From assembly GCF_000176155.1 (NCBI RefSeq), contig NZ_ACZO01000007.1, positions 186,001 through 250,000 of the forward strand: a DNA stretch of 64,000 nt, read 5' to 3'. Under the pieces are notes generated by a model that was not told where the DNA came from, did not search any database, and saw only the letters and a list, made by a program, of their open reading frames with translations. The DNA comes from Vibrio metschnikovii CIP 69.14 (GTDB taxonomy: Bacteria > Pseudomonadota > Gammaproteobacteria > Enterobacterales > Vibrionaceae). This document shows, one piece after another, positions 1 to 8,586 of this stretch. Each line of letters opens with the position of its first letter. Position 1 is the stretch's first letter. A program made the position numbers and the translations under genes.

Positions 1-194
1 TAGAGGCCGAATAAAGCCGTGATACGCAGATCAGCCATGGTGCGCTCAGAGCCAATAATATAATGCGCAATCAAAGCGAAAGTCGGAAACAGGGGCACTA
101 AACCAGCAATAAAAAAACTTTTACTCTTCGAGAGAAGAGCAATAATCAACACCGCTACTGCGCCCAGTAAGCATTTCAAAAACAGAGCCAGCAT
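1..194 (-). CDS. glpM: GlpM family inner-membrane protein (3' end outside window)
   Basis: The reverse strand opens at an ATG at 194 and runs off the left edge, giving 64 residues. The product begins MLALFLKCLLGAVAVLIIAL and continues with a second hydrophobic segment after SKSKSF; the visible order (short amphipathic start, LLGAVAVL, LSKSKS, FIAGLVPLFPTFALIAHY, GSER) fits the GlpM family of small membrane proteins known from Pseudomonas and enterics. GlpM was linked to alginate and glycerol metabolism in Pseudomonas; its biochemical role is not settled. The family is about 110 residues long, so roughly half is seen here. It is the last gene before a short AT-rich gap leading to the VOC gene on the same strand. 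Confidence 0.75.
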   Translation of the reverse strand, partial: MLALFLKCLLGAVAVLIIALLSKSKSFFIAGLVPLFPTFALIAHYIIGSERTMADLRITALFGL

Positions 195-284
195 GGCATT
201 CCTCTCTCATTTCAACGCGTTGCTTACTATAACCAGTTGTTACAAGATGTAAAGATTAAGTTCTCAACCCGTGAAAATCGACAG

Positions 285-692
285 TTACACTTGAAAAGCT
301 TTTAACTCAATCACGTTGCCTTCTGGATCTTCAATATAAATCGAACGCCCAAAACCTTGTGCGCCATAACGAGTGTCAAAATCAGAATGCGGAATCTCGT
401 GCTGATCAAGAAACGCTAATAAAGCCGCCTCTTCGAGTGGAGAGACTTGCAGGCAAATATGCTCAACATTTCGGCCATCTTGTTGTGGCGCTTTACCGCC
501 TAATTTACCCAGCTCACTATCAACAGTAACGATATCAATTAAAGCTGAACCAGCTCGTAGCTGAATCAATCCCACTTCATCGGGTAAAGTGCGTTCTATC
601 GGACAACCAAGCACGGTGCCATAAAAATAGAGCATCTTATCTAACTGAGTGGTGCGTAATACCACATGATCCAAACCATGGATGGTTAACAT
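285..692 (-). CDS. VOC (glyoxalase/dioxygenase superfamily) protein
   Basis: This 135-residue protein is a single vicinal-oxygen-chelate module. It has the GLDHVVLRT opening strand with a metal-ligand His at residue 9, the middle strand with NVEHICLQV, and the closing FGRSIYIEDPEGNVIEL segment with the usual Glu ligand near the C-terminus. These positions match the metal-binding layout of small lactoylglutathione-lyase-like and fosfomycin-resistance-like enzymes, but the substrate cannot be told from sequence. The ATG is preceded by a clear AAGGAGA ribosome-binding site, which fixes the start. It lies alone, divergent from the trmK-like gene. Family assignment is firm; calling it a glyoxalase would be a guess. 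Confidence 0.85.
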   Translation of the reverse strand: MLTIHGLDHVVLRTTQLDKMLYFYGTVLGCPIERTLPDEVGLIQLRAGSALIDIVTVDSELGKLGGKAPQQDGRNVEHICLQVSPLEEAALLAFLDQHEIPHSDFDTRYGAQGFGRSIYIEDPEGNVIELKAFQV

Positions 693-797
693 TATCTTCT
701 CCTTATTACTATGTGTATTGGTTTTGCATCTAGAATTATGGTTCGCGAGTTAAGTTGAGTATAATCCGCCTCCTTATTTGACTAACCGTTATTGTCC

Positions 798-1490
798 ATG
801 AAGCTAAGCCAACGCCTACAACACATTGAGCAACTGATTACCCAGCCTTATGATCATATTTGGGATTGCTGTTGTGATCATGGTTGGTTGGGACAAGCGC
901 TATTAACGCGCCAAGCGGCTAGCTGCATTCATTTTGTTGATATTGTCCCCGAGCTGATTGACGTATTACGCCAGCGCCTTTCTCGCCACTACCCTAATCA
1001 AACTCAGTGGAGCGCCGACTGCATGGATGTAGCAAGGTTGCCGCTTGATAAGCATCATGGTCGTCATTTAGTGATCATCGCGGGTGTCGGTGGTGATTTA
1101 ACCGCGGAGTTGGTGAGCAAAATCATCACGGCTCATCCAAACCAATCGATCGATTTTATACTTTGTCCGGTTTATCATACCTATCGCTTAAGACAACAGT
1201 TACGTCAGTTGTCCTGCCAGCTGTATCATGAAAGCCTTGTCGAAGACAACCGCCGCTATTATGAAGTGCTGTATATCGCAGCCCCATCTTCTACTGATAA
1301 TAACGCACCAACGATCAGTCTGGTGGGCGACTCACTCTGGCAAGTCAAGACCCTCGCCGAATATCAGCAAGCTCAAGGATATTTAACTAAGTTACTTAGC
1401 CATTATCAGCGTGTTGAAAAAAGTCACCCTGAAAAAGCCGCGCCAATTGTCCGTGCTTATCACTCCGTTTCAATCACGTTATCAGAATGA
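798..1490 (+). CDS. trmK: TrmK-family tRNA (adenine-N1)-methyltransferase
   Basis: The 230-residue product has the class I SAM-methyltransferase features of the TrmK/COG2384 family: a first loop with the Cys-rich DCCCDHGWLGQAL segment (about residues 22-34), an acidic FVDIVPEL turn that should bind the SAM ribose, and the family signature IAGVGGDLTAEL near residues 95-106. TrmK of Bacillus methylates N1 of adenine 22 in certain tRNAs; vibrios carry a homologue, and this gene is assigned by that similarity. A TTG codon at 792 in the same frame could add two residues, but the ATG at 798 matches the family start. The C-terminal third (residues 160-230) is more variable, helical and possibly RNA-contacting. 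It diverges from the VOC gene across about 100 bp. Confidence 0.8.
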   Translation: MKLSQRLQHIEQLITQPYDHIWDCCCDHGWLGQALLTRQAASCIHFVDIVPELIDVLRQRLSRHYPNQTQWSADCMDVARLPLDKHHGRHLVIIAGVGGDLTAELVSKIITAHPNQSIDFILCPVYHTYRLRQQLRQLSCQLYHESLVEDNRRYYEVLYIAAPSSTDNNAPTISLVGDSLWQVKTLAEYQQAQGYLTKLLSHYQRVEKSHPEKAAPIVRAYHSVSITLSE

Positions 1491-1683
1491 AATACCAGCC
1501 ATAAACTGGGGAGCATCGATAACAAGTGGTAGCAACCATAATAACGCCATTAACTCATCATGATTTCCCTACAGTTTGTCGGTGGTTGGTCATCGTATTT
1601 AGAGTTACACTGGATGAGTAATCTCTTCCCTCAGGCGATTTGATTTTCAAACCGCAGGGACAACTCACGATTAAGGAACCAAG

Positions 1684-2157
1684 ATGATCAAGCAAGGACA
1701 ATCTTTACCTGCGGCAACACTCAGCCAACTGACCGCAGATGGTATGGTTAATCATAATGTTCAAGAATTGTTTGCGGGCAAAAAAGTGGTTTTATTTGCT
1801 GTTCCAGGTGCATTTACCCCAACCTGTTCAGAAGCCCACTTACCTGGTTACGTGGTTCATGCCGATACTTTCAAAGCGAAAGGCGTTGACCTGATTGCCT
1901 GTGTTGCGGTTAATGATGCATTTGTAATGAAAGCATGGGGCGAAGCGCAAAATGCCTCTGAACTGTTAATGCTTGCCGATGGTGATGCCAGTTTTACCAA
2001 AGCTCTGGGCCTTGAAATGGATACTGCTGGCTTTGGTGGCATTCGCTCACAACGCTATGCGATGATCATTGAAGATGGTGTGGTCACCACCCTCAATGTT
2101 GAAGAAGCGAAAACATTCGAAGCCAGTAAAGCAGAAACCTTACTTACGCTACTGTAA
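1684..2157 (+). CDS. Peroxiredoxin, Prx5 subfamily
   Basis: This 157-residue thiol peroxidase carries the peroxidatic signature PGAFTPTCS with the active Cys at residue 48, Thr45 and Pro41 of the active-site pocket, and the Prx5-type pattern ACVAVNDAFVMKAWG (about residues 71-85) and GGIRSQRYAM with the conserved Arg. Prx5 enzymes reduce hydrogen peroxide and alkyl hydroperoxides in the cytoplasm using glutathione/glutaredoxin or thioredoxin. No fused glutaredoxin domain follows, unlike the hybrid Prx5-Grx of Haemophilus and some vibrios. A second Cys is present near residue 72; whether it acts as a resolving residue is uncertain. A ribosome-binding site AAGGAACC precedes the ATG. It is a single gene ended by a strong hairpin. 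Confidence 0.92.
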   Translation: MIKQGQSLPAATLSQLTADGMVNHNVQELFAGKKVVLFAVPGAFTPTCSEAHLPGYVVHADTFKAKGVDLIACVAVNDAFVMKAWGEAQNASELLMLADGDASFTKALGLEMDTAGFGGIRSQRYAMIIEDGVVTTLNVEEAKTFEASKAETLLTLL

Positions 2158-2188
2158 TCAACGCCTAAGCCAACATTGATAATACTTA

Positions 2189-2220
2189 TGGCCCCAAAAC
2201 ATCATGGGGCCAATTCATTT
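2189..2220 (+). terminator. Terminator after the peroxiredoxin gene
   Basis: An 8-bp perfect GC-rich stem (TGGCCCCA paired with TGGGGCCA) with an 8-nt loop is followed by ATTCATTT. It starts 31 bp after the peroxiredoxin stop codon, as expected for a rho-independent terminator, though the T tract is broken. Confidence 0.7.
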
Positions 2221-2337
2221 CTTTGGCGTATCGCTATTGTGCAAATGAATTTAATTACTCTCAAGCCTACAACTCCCTATACGACTGACATACAATAACG
2301 CTTCCTTTTAATATTACATAAAGTCGGAGCGAGATAA

Positions 2338-3081
2338 GTGAGCGCAAAATATACCCATCTAGCCTGGCAACTCAACTGTGCAAGCGCAGCGGAAAAACTG
2401 GTGTTATTAATGCTTGCCGATAGCACCGATGATATGGGCTATGTGACGGTTAACTTAGAACATATGGGCCCGCTCTGCTGCTTATCTACCTTTGGTTTGG
2501 CCGAATGTTTACGTTCTTTGTGTGAGCAGCAACGGCTTGAAAAAATCAAAGTAGACTATCGTCATGGTCATGAACTGCATATTTTCCAGATGCGAATCAG
2601 TGATCAAGAGCACCATCCTATAGCGATGAAATCACCTGCACCTGCACCTGCACCTGCACCTGCACCACAGGAAAACTTTCCTAATCTGCCAAAGCAAGCG
2701 TTACAATATCGCAATAACTCGTCTAATTTACTGCAAGGGAACGCGATTGCGACTCATGATTTGGATGAGAGTGAAATCCCTATGTGGGCAGAGCGGGCTT
2801 TTAAATTCTCTGGCATTAATAATGATCATCTATTAGTGTGGAAAAAATTTGTTCTCTGGCACAAATCCAAAGCCAGTGAGCTATTAACTGTCGCCCGATT
2901 AGAAAACAAACTCCAGTATTGGTTGACCAACGAGAAACTCAATGAAAGACAGCAAGCGAAAACCTCTGAACATTCAGGAAATCGAGAGCAAACTACGGGG
3001 AATGGGTATAAACCAAAGCTTAGCCCATCTGAGCGCTTCCGACAGCAGCTTATCCAAAAAGGAAAAAAGCCCACCTTCTGA
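2338..3081 (+). CDS. DnaT-like primosomal/replication protein
   Basis: The product is 247 residues from a GTG start at 2338, chosen because GGAG lies 8 nt upstream. The N-terminal 85 residues form a compact helical, probably winged-helix domain that starts MSAKYTHLAWQL and resembles replication-initiator N-termini of vibrio and phage proteins. A linker of repeated Pro-Ala follows (about residues 100-110). The C-terminal part, IPMWAERAFKFSG through LENKLQYWL and then LSPSERFRQQL, matches the DnaT single-stranded-DNA-binding module. DnaT helps restart replication by handing DnaB to stalled forks; here the partner is probably the downstream lambda-P-like gene, whose start lies inside this gene (140-bp overlap). 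Homology to DnaT is clear only over the C-terminal module, so the precise role is inferred. Confidence 0.72.
   Translation: MSAKYTHLAWQLNCASAAEKLVLLMLADSTDDMGYVTVNLEHMGPLCCLSTFGLAECLRSLCEQQRLEKIKVDYRHGHELHIFQMRISDQEHHPIAMKSPAPAPAPAPAPQENFPNLPKQALQYRNNSSNLLQGNAIATHDLDESEIPMWAERAFKFSGINNDHLLVWKKFVLWHKSKASELLTVARLENKLQYWLTNEKLNERQQAKTSEHSGNREQTTGNGYKPKLSPSERFRQQLIQKGKKPTF
2635..2664 (+). repeat. CCTGCA hexamer repeat, five copies
   Basis: Five perfect tandem copies of CCTGCA encode the Pro-Ala linker between the two domains of the DnaT-like protein. Gain or loss of a unit changes linker length by two residues without shifting the frame. Confidence 0.9.
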
Positions 3082-3661
3082 GCCCATCGTGGCCGATAGT
3101 GTTCATCCTGAGGAGCCTTCCGACTGGTGCTTACATGTTTTTGGCTCGTTCTTGAGTGTTTATGAAACTCAATGGGAATATCAGTATGGCAGTTTGCCTA
3201 CAGGGAAATTTGTTGATTTCGCTGAATCGATTGACCCTAATAGTCTCAACCGAGTACTTAAACATTGTCATGAACGTATTCAGTTGGGCAATAGCTGGCC
3301 ACCACAAATGGGCGAGCTTTGGGTACTGCGTGATGCCCTTACTGCCGAAGAGCTACTGGATAGCCGGATCCGCGTACTCTCTCGCGAACCGGAGAATAAC
3401 ATTGAGAAATGGTTAGTTCAAAACAAGCTGTATGACTTAAAACGAGTGGCGGAAGCCAAGTTAGATCAACTGTTTAAGAAATATTATTTGGAAGCGAAAA
3501 GGCTTGAAGAAAAGGGGAAATTAGTCACTGAATTGCCTAATAATTTACTACCGTCCCATTCAGTGAAAAACGTTAATGATCTCAAACGGGAAGAGTATGA
3601 GCAACAACACGGGAAAACGCTCAACCCACGTATTCAACAGATCCTTAACAGCAAACGTTGA
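2942..3661 (+). CDS. Lambda-P-like replication protein (putative helicase-loader type)
   Basis: The 239-residue product resembles the phage lambda replication P family that recruits and loads the replicative helicase. The core runs from about residue 60 (DWCLHVFGSFLSVYETQW) through the Trp/Pro-containing HERIQLGNSWPPQMGELWVL segment to a charged helical C-terminus ending NPRIQQILNSKR. The first 60 residues are charged and low in homology signal and overlap the upstream DnaT-like gene; an internal ATG at 3002 is an alternative start that shortens the overlap to 80 bp. The pairing with a DnaT-like gene mirrors dnaT-dnaC of enterics. Vibrios are generally thought to load DnaB with DciA, so this pair may serve restart or be of phage origin. 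It ends 3 bp before the convergent viaA stop. Confidence 0.7.
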   Translation: MKDSKRKPLNIQEIESKLRGMGINQSLAHLSASDSSLSKKEKSPPSEPIVADSVHPEEPSDWCLHVFGSFLSVYETQWEYQYGSLPTGKFVDFAESIDPNSLNRVLKHCHERIQLGNSWPPQMGELWVLRDALTAEELLDSRIRVLSREPENNIEKWLVQNKLYDLKRVAEAKLDQLFKKYYLEAKRLEEKGKLVTELPNNLLPSHSVKNVNDLKREEYEQQHGKTLNPRIQQILNSKR

Positions 3662-3664
3662 AGA

Positions 3665-5107
3665 CTACCATTTCTTCACCAGTCTACCCAATAAGTTAGG
3701 ATGGTAATGCCAACAGTGATCAAACATGGTCATCAGTTCGGGATTACCATGACGAGACAAGGTTAACGCATGGAAGCGGTTGCGGCTACGTTTTAAATCC
3801 TCGACCTGCTGCAAAATCGATTCGTTCTGCTTGGGAGCAATAAAGTCTGAAATTACCATTAGATCGGCATTTTTGTATCGCTCACCTTGCATTAAGCTGA
3901 TCGCTTTTTCTAACGCTGGCTGCAGATCAGTCCCGCCATGAAAGGTATAACTTAAAAAATCACTCGCTTCACGCAGACCATCTTGCCGCGTGAGCTCATA
4001 GACAATCGCTTGCGTTGAAAACAGCATCACAAAACAATCACGATCTTCGGCTAACGCAATTTGCATCAAAGCGTAAGCCATCGCTTTGGCACACTGCTCA
4101 GGAAAACCTTTCATTGAGCCTGATGCATCAATGGCAATAATAAACGGCCCCTTTTCTAATTCTAACTGTGCATGCTCGGTAGATTGAGCACGAACCTTAC
4201 GCAGCGTGCGTGACTTACCTTGCATACGATAGTTCATTAAGCGCTTATCTATTAGATGCTTATAGAAGATCACTTCGAGTTCTGGATGACTCAAGAAAAG
4301 AATTTCATTCGGCAGTAACTTATTGAGATCATCACTAGGGTGAATGCCAACAATATCATCGGTCGCTTGATCAGATTTCTCTTCCACCACCTCGGGATGT
4401 TCATTTAGCGTTGGATTGAGCAAAGGATCATCAATTTGACTGGCCATTCGTCCAAGTTGCTCAGCGATTTCTTGTAGCCCTTTATGTTTTTTGAGGAAGT
4501 CAGCGTGACGCTTCATGACGCTTAGATCGGTTCGGCTTAACTTAGCGGCCGCCATATCCCATAAACGTCCAACGTGATTTTCATCCCCAGCTTGAGCGAC
4601 ATCATCCATATTACGCAACGTTTCCATCCGCTGGTACAACTCGGCATAAGCCTGTTCTTTACTCGCTTCAAGCTCAATAATCTGCGCTTGTTTAATCTCT
4701 TCGCTTAAAGCTTTGTACCATTGGTCACAGAAAAAATGGGCAAACATCGGATTCTTCAGTGCGTTGTTGTCTTCCATTAATTGACGAGCTTTCAGATAAA
4801 AAGGTGACACCCCTTCTAATTGCTTGATCAGTTCCGGTAGTTTGCTAAAAAAGGTTTCTTCATCCCAATGAATCACTTGTTGGTAAAGTGCCATTTCAGT
4901 TTGAAAGTGCTCACTCTCTGTGACTTGAGTAATCTGTTGCTTAACTTGACTATGCCACTTCGCTAAATGATTTTTTACCGAGGCACGAATACCATCATTT
5001 TCAACCATCATCATTTGTGAGCGTGCTAATAGATCATTGACGGCGGTTTCAATAATGCCAGATTCCGCGATGGCTAAAACAATATTCAAGCTGTCTGCAC
5101 CAAGCAT
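3665..5107 (-). CDS. viaA: ViaA, VWA-domain partner of RavA
   Basis: The 480-residue protein (E. coli ViaA is about 483) has a long helical N-terminal region with IHPSDDLNKLLPNEI near residue 255, then a von Willebrand A domain from about residue 325. The VWA part carries the metal-ion-dependent adhesion motif IDASGSMKG, the Thr-containing HGGTDLQPAL loop and the VISDF motif. ViaA works with the MoxR-type ATPase RavA; in E. coli and V. cholerae the pair modulates envelope and respiratory functions and aminoglycoside sensitivity. The start is supported by GAGG seven nt upstream. It follows ravA by 13 bp on the same strand, the standard ravA-viaA operon order. Confidence 0.95.
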   Translation of the reverse strand: MLGADSLNIVLAIAESGIIETAVNDLLARSQMMMVENDGIRASVKNHLAKWHSQVKQQITQVTESEHFQTEMALYQQVIHWDEETFFSKLPELIKQLEGVSPFYLKARQLMEDNNALKNPMFAHFFCDQWYKALSEEIKQAQIIELEASKEQAYAELYQRMETLRNMDDVAQAGDENHVGRLWDMAAAKLSRTDLSVMKRHADFLKKHKGLQEIAEQLGRMASQIDDPLLNPTLNEHPEVVEEKSDQATDDIVGIHPSDDLNKLLPNEILFLSHPELEVIFYKHLIDKRLMNYRMQGKSRTLRKVRAQSTEHAQLELEKGPFIIAIDASGSMKGFPEQCAKAMAYALMQIALAEDRDCFVMLFSTQAIVYELTRQDGLREASDFLSYTFHGGTDLQPALEKAISLMQGERYKNADLMVISDFIAPKQNESILQQVEDLKRSRNRFHALTLSRHGNPELMTMFDHCWHYHPNLLGRLVKKW

Positions 5108-5120
5108 AATCAGACCTCAA

Positions 5121-6770
5121 TTAACTAAAAAAATCGCTTAACTGTCTAAAGCGCTGAACGGTTTTCTCAAACTCACTGTGCGTCTCTTCTAATTGCTGCT
5201 GTAACTCATGCAATATCGACTGCATCGCCACAGGCAGTTCTGGATCAATAAAGTTATGTGGTAACGCACTATGAAAATCTGAACGCACTTGACGTAAATG
5301 ATGCTCCGTCTGCTTGAGTTGTGCCAACGCCTGTTCCGCTTGTTGTAACCAAAGTTGATACTGTTGTTCGTCTAACCCTTGCTTAGTCACCAAGGCTAAT
5401 AACACGGAACGATTGGCAATATCTTTGATAACTAACTTCCCTTGTCCATCCAATTCGATCCGTAACCGGAATACATTCGGATTGTGGTTAACGTAACCGT
5501 AAATCTCTCCCTGTCCTTGTTTAATCGCCTTTTGCAGCTCAGGCTTACTAAGGTAAATCCATCGACTATCGCCTTTTTCTGCTTCAGCAACCGATAAATT
5601 GTTTTGCAGCAATACCAGTTTAACGAGATTCTTTGTTTGCCCCACTTGATAAAGTTTAGCTTGGCTGAGATCGTATTGATGAAATTGTTTTTTTCTTAAC
5701 CCGTTTGTAGTTTCTAGTGACGGCTCCATCGCTAATTCACTTTCTAACGCCTGCTGAATGGACGTCAATTCAATACGACAGCGGTCAATTTGTTGCTCAA
5801 CCTGAGATTGATCAAATGCATCACGTAACGCAAACTCACGTGTCACTCGATACACCAATTCACGAGACTCGGGACTGTTCCATAAACAATCTTGTAATAA
5901 CAGTAAATCCAGCGGACTGATTTGATCTCGTCCATTAAAAAAAGCAGACGCTTTCAATAACTTCACCGACTTTTTCCAGCGACGATCAGAAACATAGACA
6001 TCATCGGCCGGTAAACCACTCTCTTGCGCCGCTTGTTCTAATTGCGCTTTTAACAGATAGAGTTTTTCAAACAGCGGGTCGGTTAACGTCAGCTTATCTA
6101 ACTCACTTAACCATTGATGATATTCTTGATCGGTGATTGCCAGCCCATCCGGAATTTTCGCTTCTTGTGGCGTGCCTACCGTTAACATCGATTTAAAGTT
6201 CTGTTTATTTTGAATACGATTGACAAAAACACGTACCAACATACGGTCGTACAAAGCATCAAGACCACTCTCTTCATCAGGTAATTCATTGGAAGCCGAA
6301 ATCAACAAACGCATCGGAACACGTTCAATATCACTGCCATTTTTAAACGTCTTCTCGTTAACGACCGTCAGCAATGTATTAAGAATTGCCGGTCCCGCTT
6401 TCCATATTTCATCCAAAAAAACCACTTGTGCCGTCGGTAAGTAGCCATCCGTTAGGCGTAGATAGCGGCCATTATCTTTTAATTCTTGAATACTTAATGG
6501 GCCAAATACCTCTTCAGGGGTAGAAAATCGAGTCATCAAGTACTCAAAATAGCTGCTGCTCTCAAAAGCTTGGATAAGACGTTTGGCAATTAAACTTTTT
6601 GCAATCCCGGGAGGGCCGAGTAAAAAAACACTTTCACCCGTCAGGGCTGCGAGCAAACAGAGCTTAATCGTACTTTCACGCTCATACACGCCATCAGCCA
6701 ATGCTTTGGCTAATTTATTAATTCTTTCTGCCAGTAACGCTTTTTGTGCATGAGAAGAAGGGGAAATCAT
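5121..6770 (-). CDS. ravA: RavA, MoxR-family AAA+ ATPase
   Basis: This 549-residue ATPase has the Walker A motif GPPGIAKSLIAKRL (about residues 44-57), the Walker B motif VVFLDEIWKA, sensor-like SASNELPDEESGLDALYDR and the long C-terminal LARA-type region that binds the inducible lysine decarboxylase in E. coli. It is about 50 residues longer than E. coli RavA, mostly in the C-terminal coiled-coil part. Translation should start at 6770, not at the in-frame ATG at 6815: GGAGCG lies just upstream of 6770, and the residues after it (HAQKALLAERINKLAKAL) match the usual N-terminus. RavA remodels targets together with ViaA, encoded 13 bp downstream. Confidence 0.95.
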   Translation of the reverse strand: MISPSSHAQKALLAERINKLAKALADGVYERESTIKLCLLAALTGESVFLLGPPGIAKSLIAKRLIQAFESSSYFEYLMTRFSTPEEVFGPLSIQELKDNGRYLRLTDGYLPTAQVVFLDEIWKAGPAILNTLLTVVNEKTFKNGSDIERVPMRLLISASNELPDEESGLDALYDRMLVRVFVNRIQNKQNFKSMLTVGTPQEAKIPDGLAITDQEYHQWLSELDKLTLTDPLFEKLYLLKAQLEQAAQESGLPADDVYVSDRRWKKSVKLLKASAFFNGRDQISPLDLLLLQDCLWNSPESRELVYRVTREFALRDAFDQSQVEQQIDRCRIELTSIQQALESELAMEPSLETTNGLRKKQFHQYDLSQAKLYQVGQTKNLVKLVLLQNNLSVAEAEKGDSRWIYLSKPELQKAIKQGQGEIYGYVNHNPNVFRLRIELDGQGKLVIKDIANRSVLLALVTKQGLDEQQYQLWLQQAEQALAQLKQTEHHLRQVRSDFHSALPHNFIDPELPVAMQSILHELQQQLEETHSEFEKTVQRFRQLSDFFS

Positions 6771-6868
6771 AGAAACGCTCCGTAGCTGGCTGAGGGTACA
6801 GCGGGATTTATACATTCGTTATTAATTTGTTACAAGTTGTATTTTAAACTCGGGCCTGCCTTATACCA

Positions 6869-6898
6869 GATCTCAATCGTGAGAAAAGGATTGAGATC
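6869..6898. promoter_or_regulatory. Perfect inverted repeat in the ravA-nudix intergenic region
   Basis: GATCTCAATC and GATTGAGATC form a 10-bp perfect inverted repeat with a 10-nt spacer, about 100 bp upstream of ravA. The right arm contains GATTGAGATCAA, which has one perfect half of the FNR consensus (ATCAA) and a poor other half. It may be a regulatory site or an RNA hairpin in the ravA leader. Nothing else is recognised between 6771 and 7107. Confidence 0.35.
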
Positions 6899-7107
6899 AA
6901 AGTTTGCAGAATTACCTCCCAAGCTATTGATGACTCAATAACAAACTCGTAGAAACGTCACGTCTGAGCCTCAATTGAGTTGGGGTATCCTATTAAATGG
7001 GGTAAGGTTAGTCGCTTAACGATAACCGCCCTCTGTTGATACCTTATTGCTTTTATTCATCGCTGACTGCCACGGCATTTCAACAGATAAAAATAGATTA
7101 TTAGTCC

Positions 7108-7623
7108 ATGATAAAAACCATACACCACTGGAAAAACATTGCACTGGTTGAAGAAAGCATTATCTATCCAAACGGACAAACCTTGGTCCATACCACCATC
7201 AAACACCCGGGTGCAGCGGTTATATTGCCAATAACAACCGATAAACGAGTGATCGTTATTCGTCAATTCAGACCTTCGTTAAAAAAATGGTTAATCGAAT
7301 TACCCGCAGGGACTATCGAAAATAATGAAACTGCGCTTGAATGTGCACAACGTGAGCTAGAGGAAGAAACGGGCTACAGTGGTGAACAATTTTTTGAATT
7401 AGGCCAAGTGACGCCGATGGCCGGATTTTGTGACGAAATTCAATACTTATTTGTCGCCAAACAACTGACGAAAACTCAACGCTTTCAGTGTGATGATGAT
7501 GAACTGATAGAGGTATTAAGTCTGAGCATTGAAGAGCTAGAACAACACATTATCAATGGCGACATCAGTGATGCGAAAACCATCGCCTGTTTAAGTAAAG
7601 CCAAACTCTGCGGTTATGTATGA
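7108..7623 (+). CDS. Nudix hydrolase (ADP-ribose pyrophosphatase-like)
   Basis: The 171-residue protein contains a complete Nudix box, GTIENNETALECAQRELEEE followed by TGY, at about residues 68-90, fitting GX5EX7REUXEEXGU without a mismatch. Upstream strands (AAVILPITTDKRVIVIRQFRP, a conserved RQFR turn before the box) and the downstream PMAGFCDEIQYLFVA segment are typical of the ADP-ribose/NDP-sugar pyrophosphatase branch, which hydrolyses X-linked nucleoside diphosphates with Mg2+. The Pro about 16 residues beyond the box, often quoted as the ADP-ribose marker, is compatible but not proof of substrate. It is divergent from ravA and followed by a TetR-family gene 120 bp downstream on the same strand. 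Confidence 0.88.
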   Translation: MIKTIHHWKNIALVEESIIYPNGQTLVHTTIKHPGAAVILPITTDKRVIVIRQFRPSLKKWLIELPAGTIENNETALECAQRELEEETGYSGEQFFELGQVTPMAGFCDEIQYLFVAKQLTKTQRFQCDDDELIEVLSLSIEELEQHIINGDISDAKTIACLSKAKLCGYV

Positions 7624-7743
7624 ACATTCACGACTCAGTGAGGTGAGGTTTTGTGCAATCAATCTCTTGGGGGATCAGTTATCCGTGAAACTGCGCGGTA
7701 GATCTGGTAAAACATCACAGTAATCAATCAATGAAGAAGTGCC

Positions 7744-8523
7744 ATGACGGAAAAACGACAAGGGCGGCGCAGTGCTGAAGATGCACTGAACACTCGCTAT
7801 CATATCCTCAAAGTTGCAGCACAACTGTTTTGTGATTTCGGTTATGCACGAGTCTCTTTGCGTAACATTAGTGAAAAAGCCGGAGTGTCACACAGTTTGA
7901 TTCGTCATCATTTCGGTAGTAAAGAGAAAATTTGGCACAGCATTAGTGATGGCCTACATCTGTATGTTGAGCATTATATGCGTAAGGTGATCAAAGAGAT
8001 CCCAGAATCCATGCCAGCTAACGTGAAAGTCTATCTGTTTATCATGCGTTTATTGGCTCATGGATTGATTGTTAAGCAACCCATCCAATTGATTGCCGAT
8101 GCTGTGCGTCAAGAAGATGCATTAATCGACTACTTTATCGATACTTCGGGTGAAATAGAACGATTAATTGAAGGGTTTGCCGAACAGTATAATCAACACT
8201 GCCCTGAAGCACCGATCAAAATTTGGGAAGTGAAATGGCAAATGATCATGTATACCCACAGTGCAGCCAGTTTAACGCCTTTTCTTAAAGAAACATGGCG
8301 AGATGAAGAAGCGGATCTCGACCAGTGCTTACTCAACCACTGGCAACTGTTTAATGGGTTAATGATTCAAAAATACCGCATAACCGATGAGTACGCTTTA
8401 TCTCCTCGTTCTGTCAAAGAGCTAGTCTATGATGTGCAGTACGATTGGCGAAAACAGTGTGCTCTCTCTCAGCCATCCGATAATCTCTCCATTGATGAAG
8501 ACTCATCAACGATAACCGATTAA
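7744..8523 (+). CDS. TetR/AcrR-family transcriptional regulator
   Basis: The 259-residue protein begins with the TetR-type helix-turn-helix at about residues 18-65: ILKVAAQLFCDFGYARVSLR, then NISEKAGVSHSLIRHHFGSK. The remaining 190 residues form the helical ligand-binding and dimerisation domain, which is longer than the usual 130-150 residues and rich in aromatic and acidic residues. The ligand and regulon cannot be inferred. The ATG has AAGAAG nearby as ribosome-binding site. The upstream Nudix gene is the nearest neighbour, 120 bp away, and no palindromic operator stands out in that gap. A strong hairpin shared with convergent rhlE ends the gene. Confidence 0.88.
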   Translation: MTEKRQGRRSAEDALNTRYHILKVAAQLFCDFGYARVSLRNISEKAGVSHSLIRHHFGSKEKIWHSISDGLHLYVEHYMRKVIKEIPESMPANVKVYLFIMRLLAHGLIVKQPIQLIADAVRQEDALIDYFIDTSGEIERLIEGFAEQYNQHCPEAPIKIWEVKWQMIMYTHSAASLTPFLKETWRDEEADLDQCLLNHWQLFNGLMIQKYRITDEYALSPRSVKELVYDVQYDWRKQCALSQPSDNLSIDEDSSTITD

Positions 8524-8534
8524 GCCAATATCTA

Positions 8535-8582
8535 ACACATAACCCTCCTAAAGGCTCACGTCTTTGAAGGAGGGTTATGTGT
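8535..8582. terminator. Bidirectional hairpin between tetR-type gene and rhlE
   Basis: A 15-bp perfect stem, ACACATAACCCTCCT with AGGAGGGTTATGTGT, encloses an 18-nt loop in the 63-bp gap between two convergent stop codons. Its placement and strength support a terminator in both directions, although neither side has a long T run. Confidence 0.75.
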
Positions 8583-8586
8583 TTAA

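Noticed and set aside
3002..3661. Shorter form of the lambda-P-like gene
   Set aside because: The internal ATG is a possible start, but nothing shows that it is preferred, so the longer form was kept and the alternative noted.
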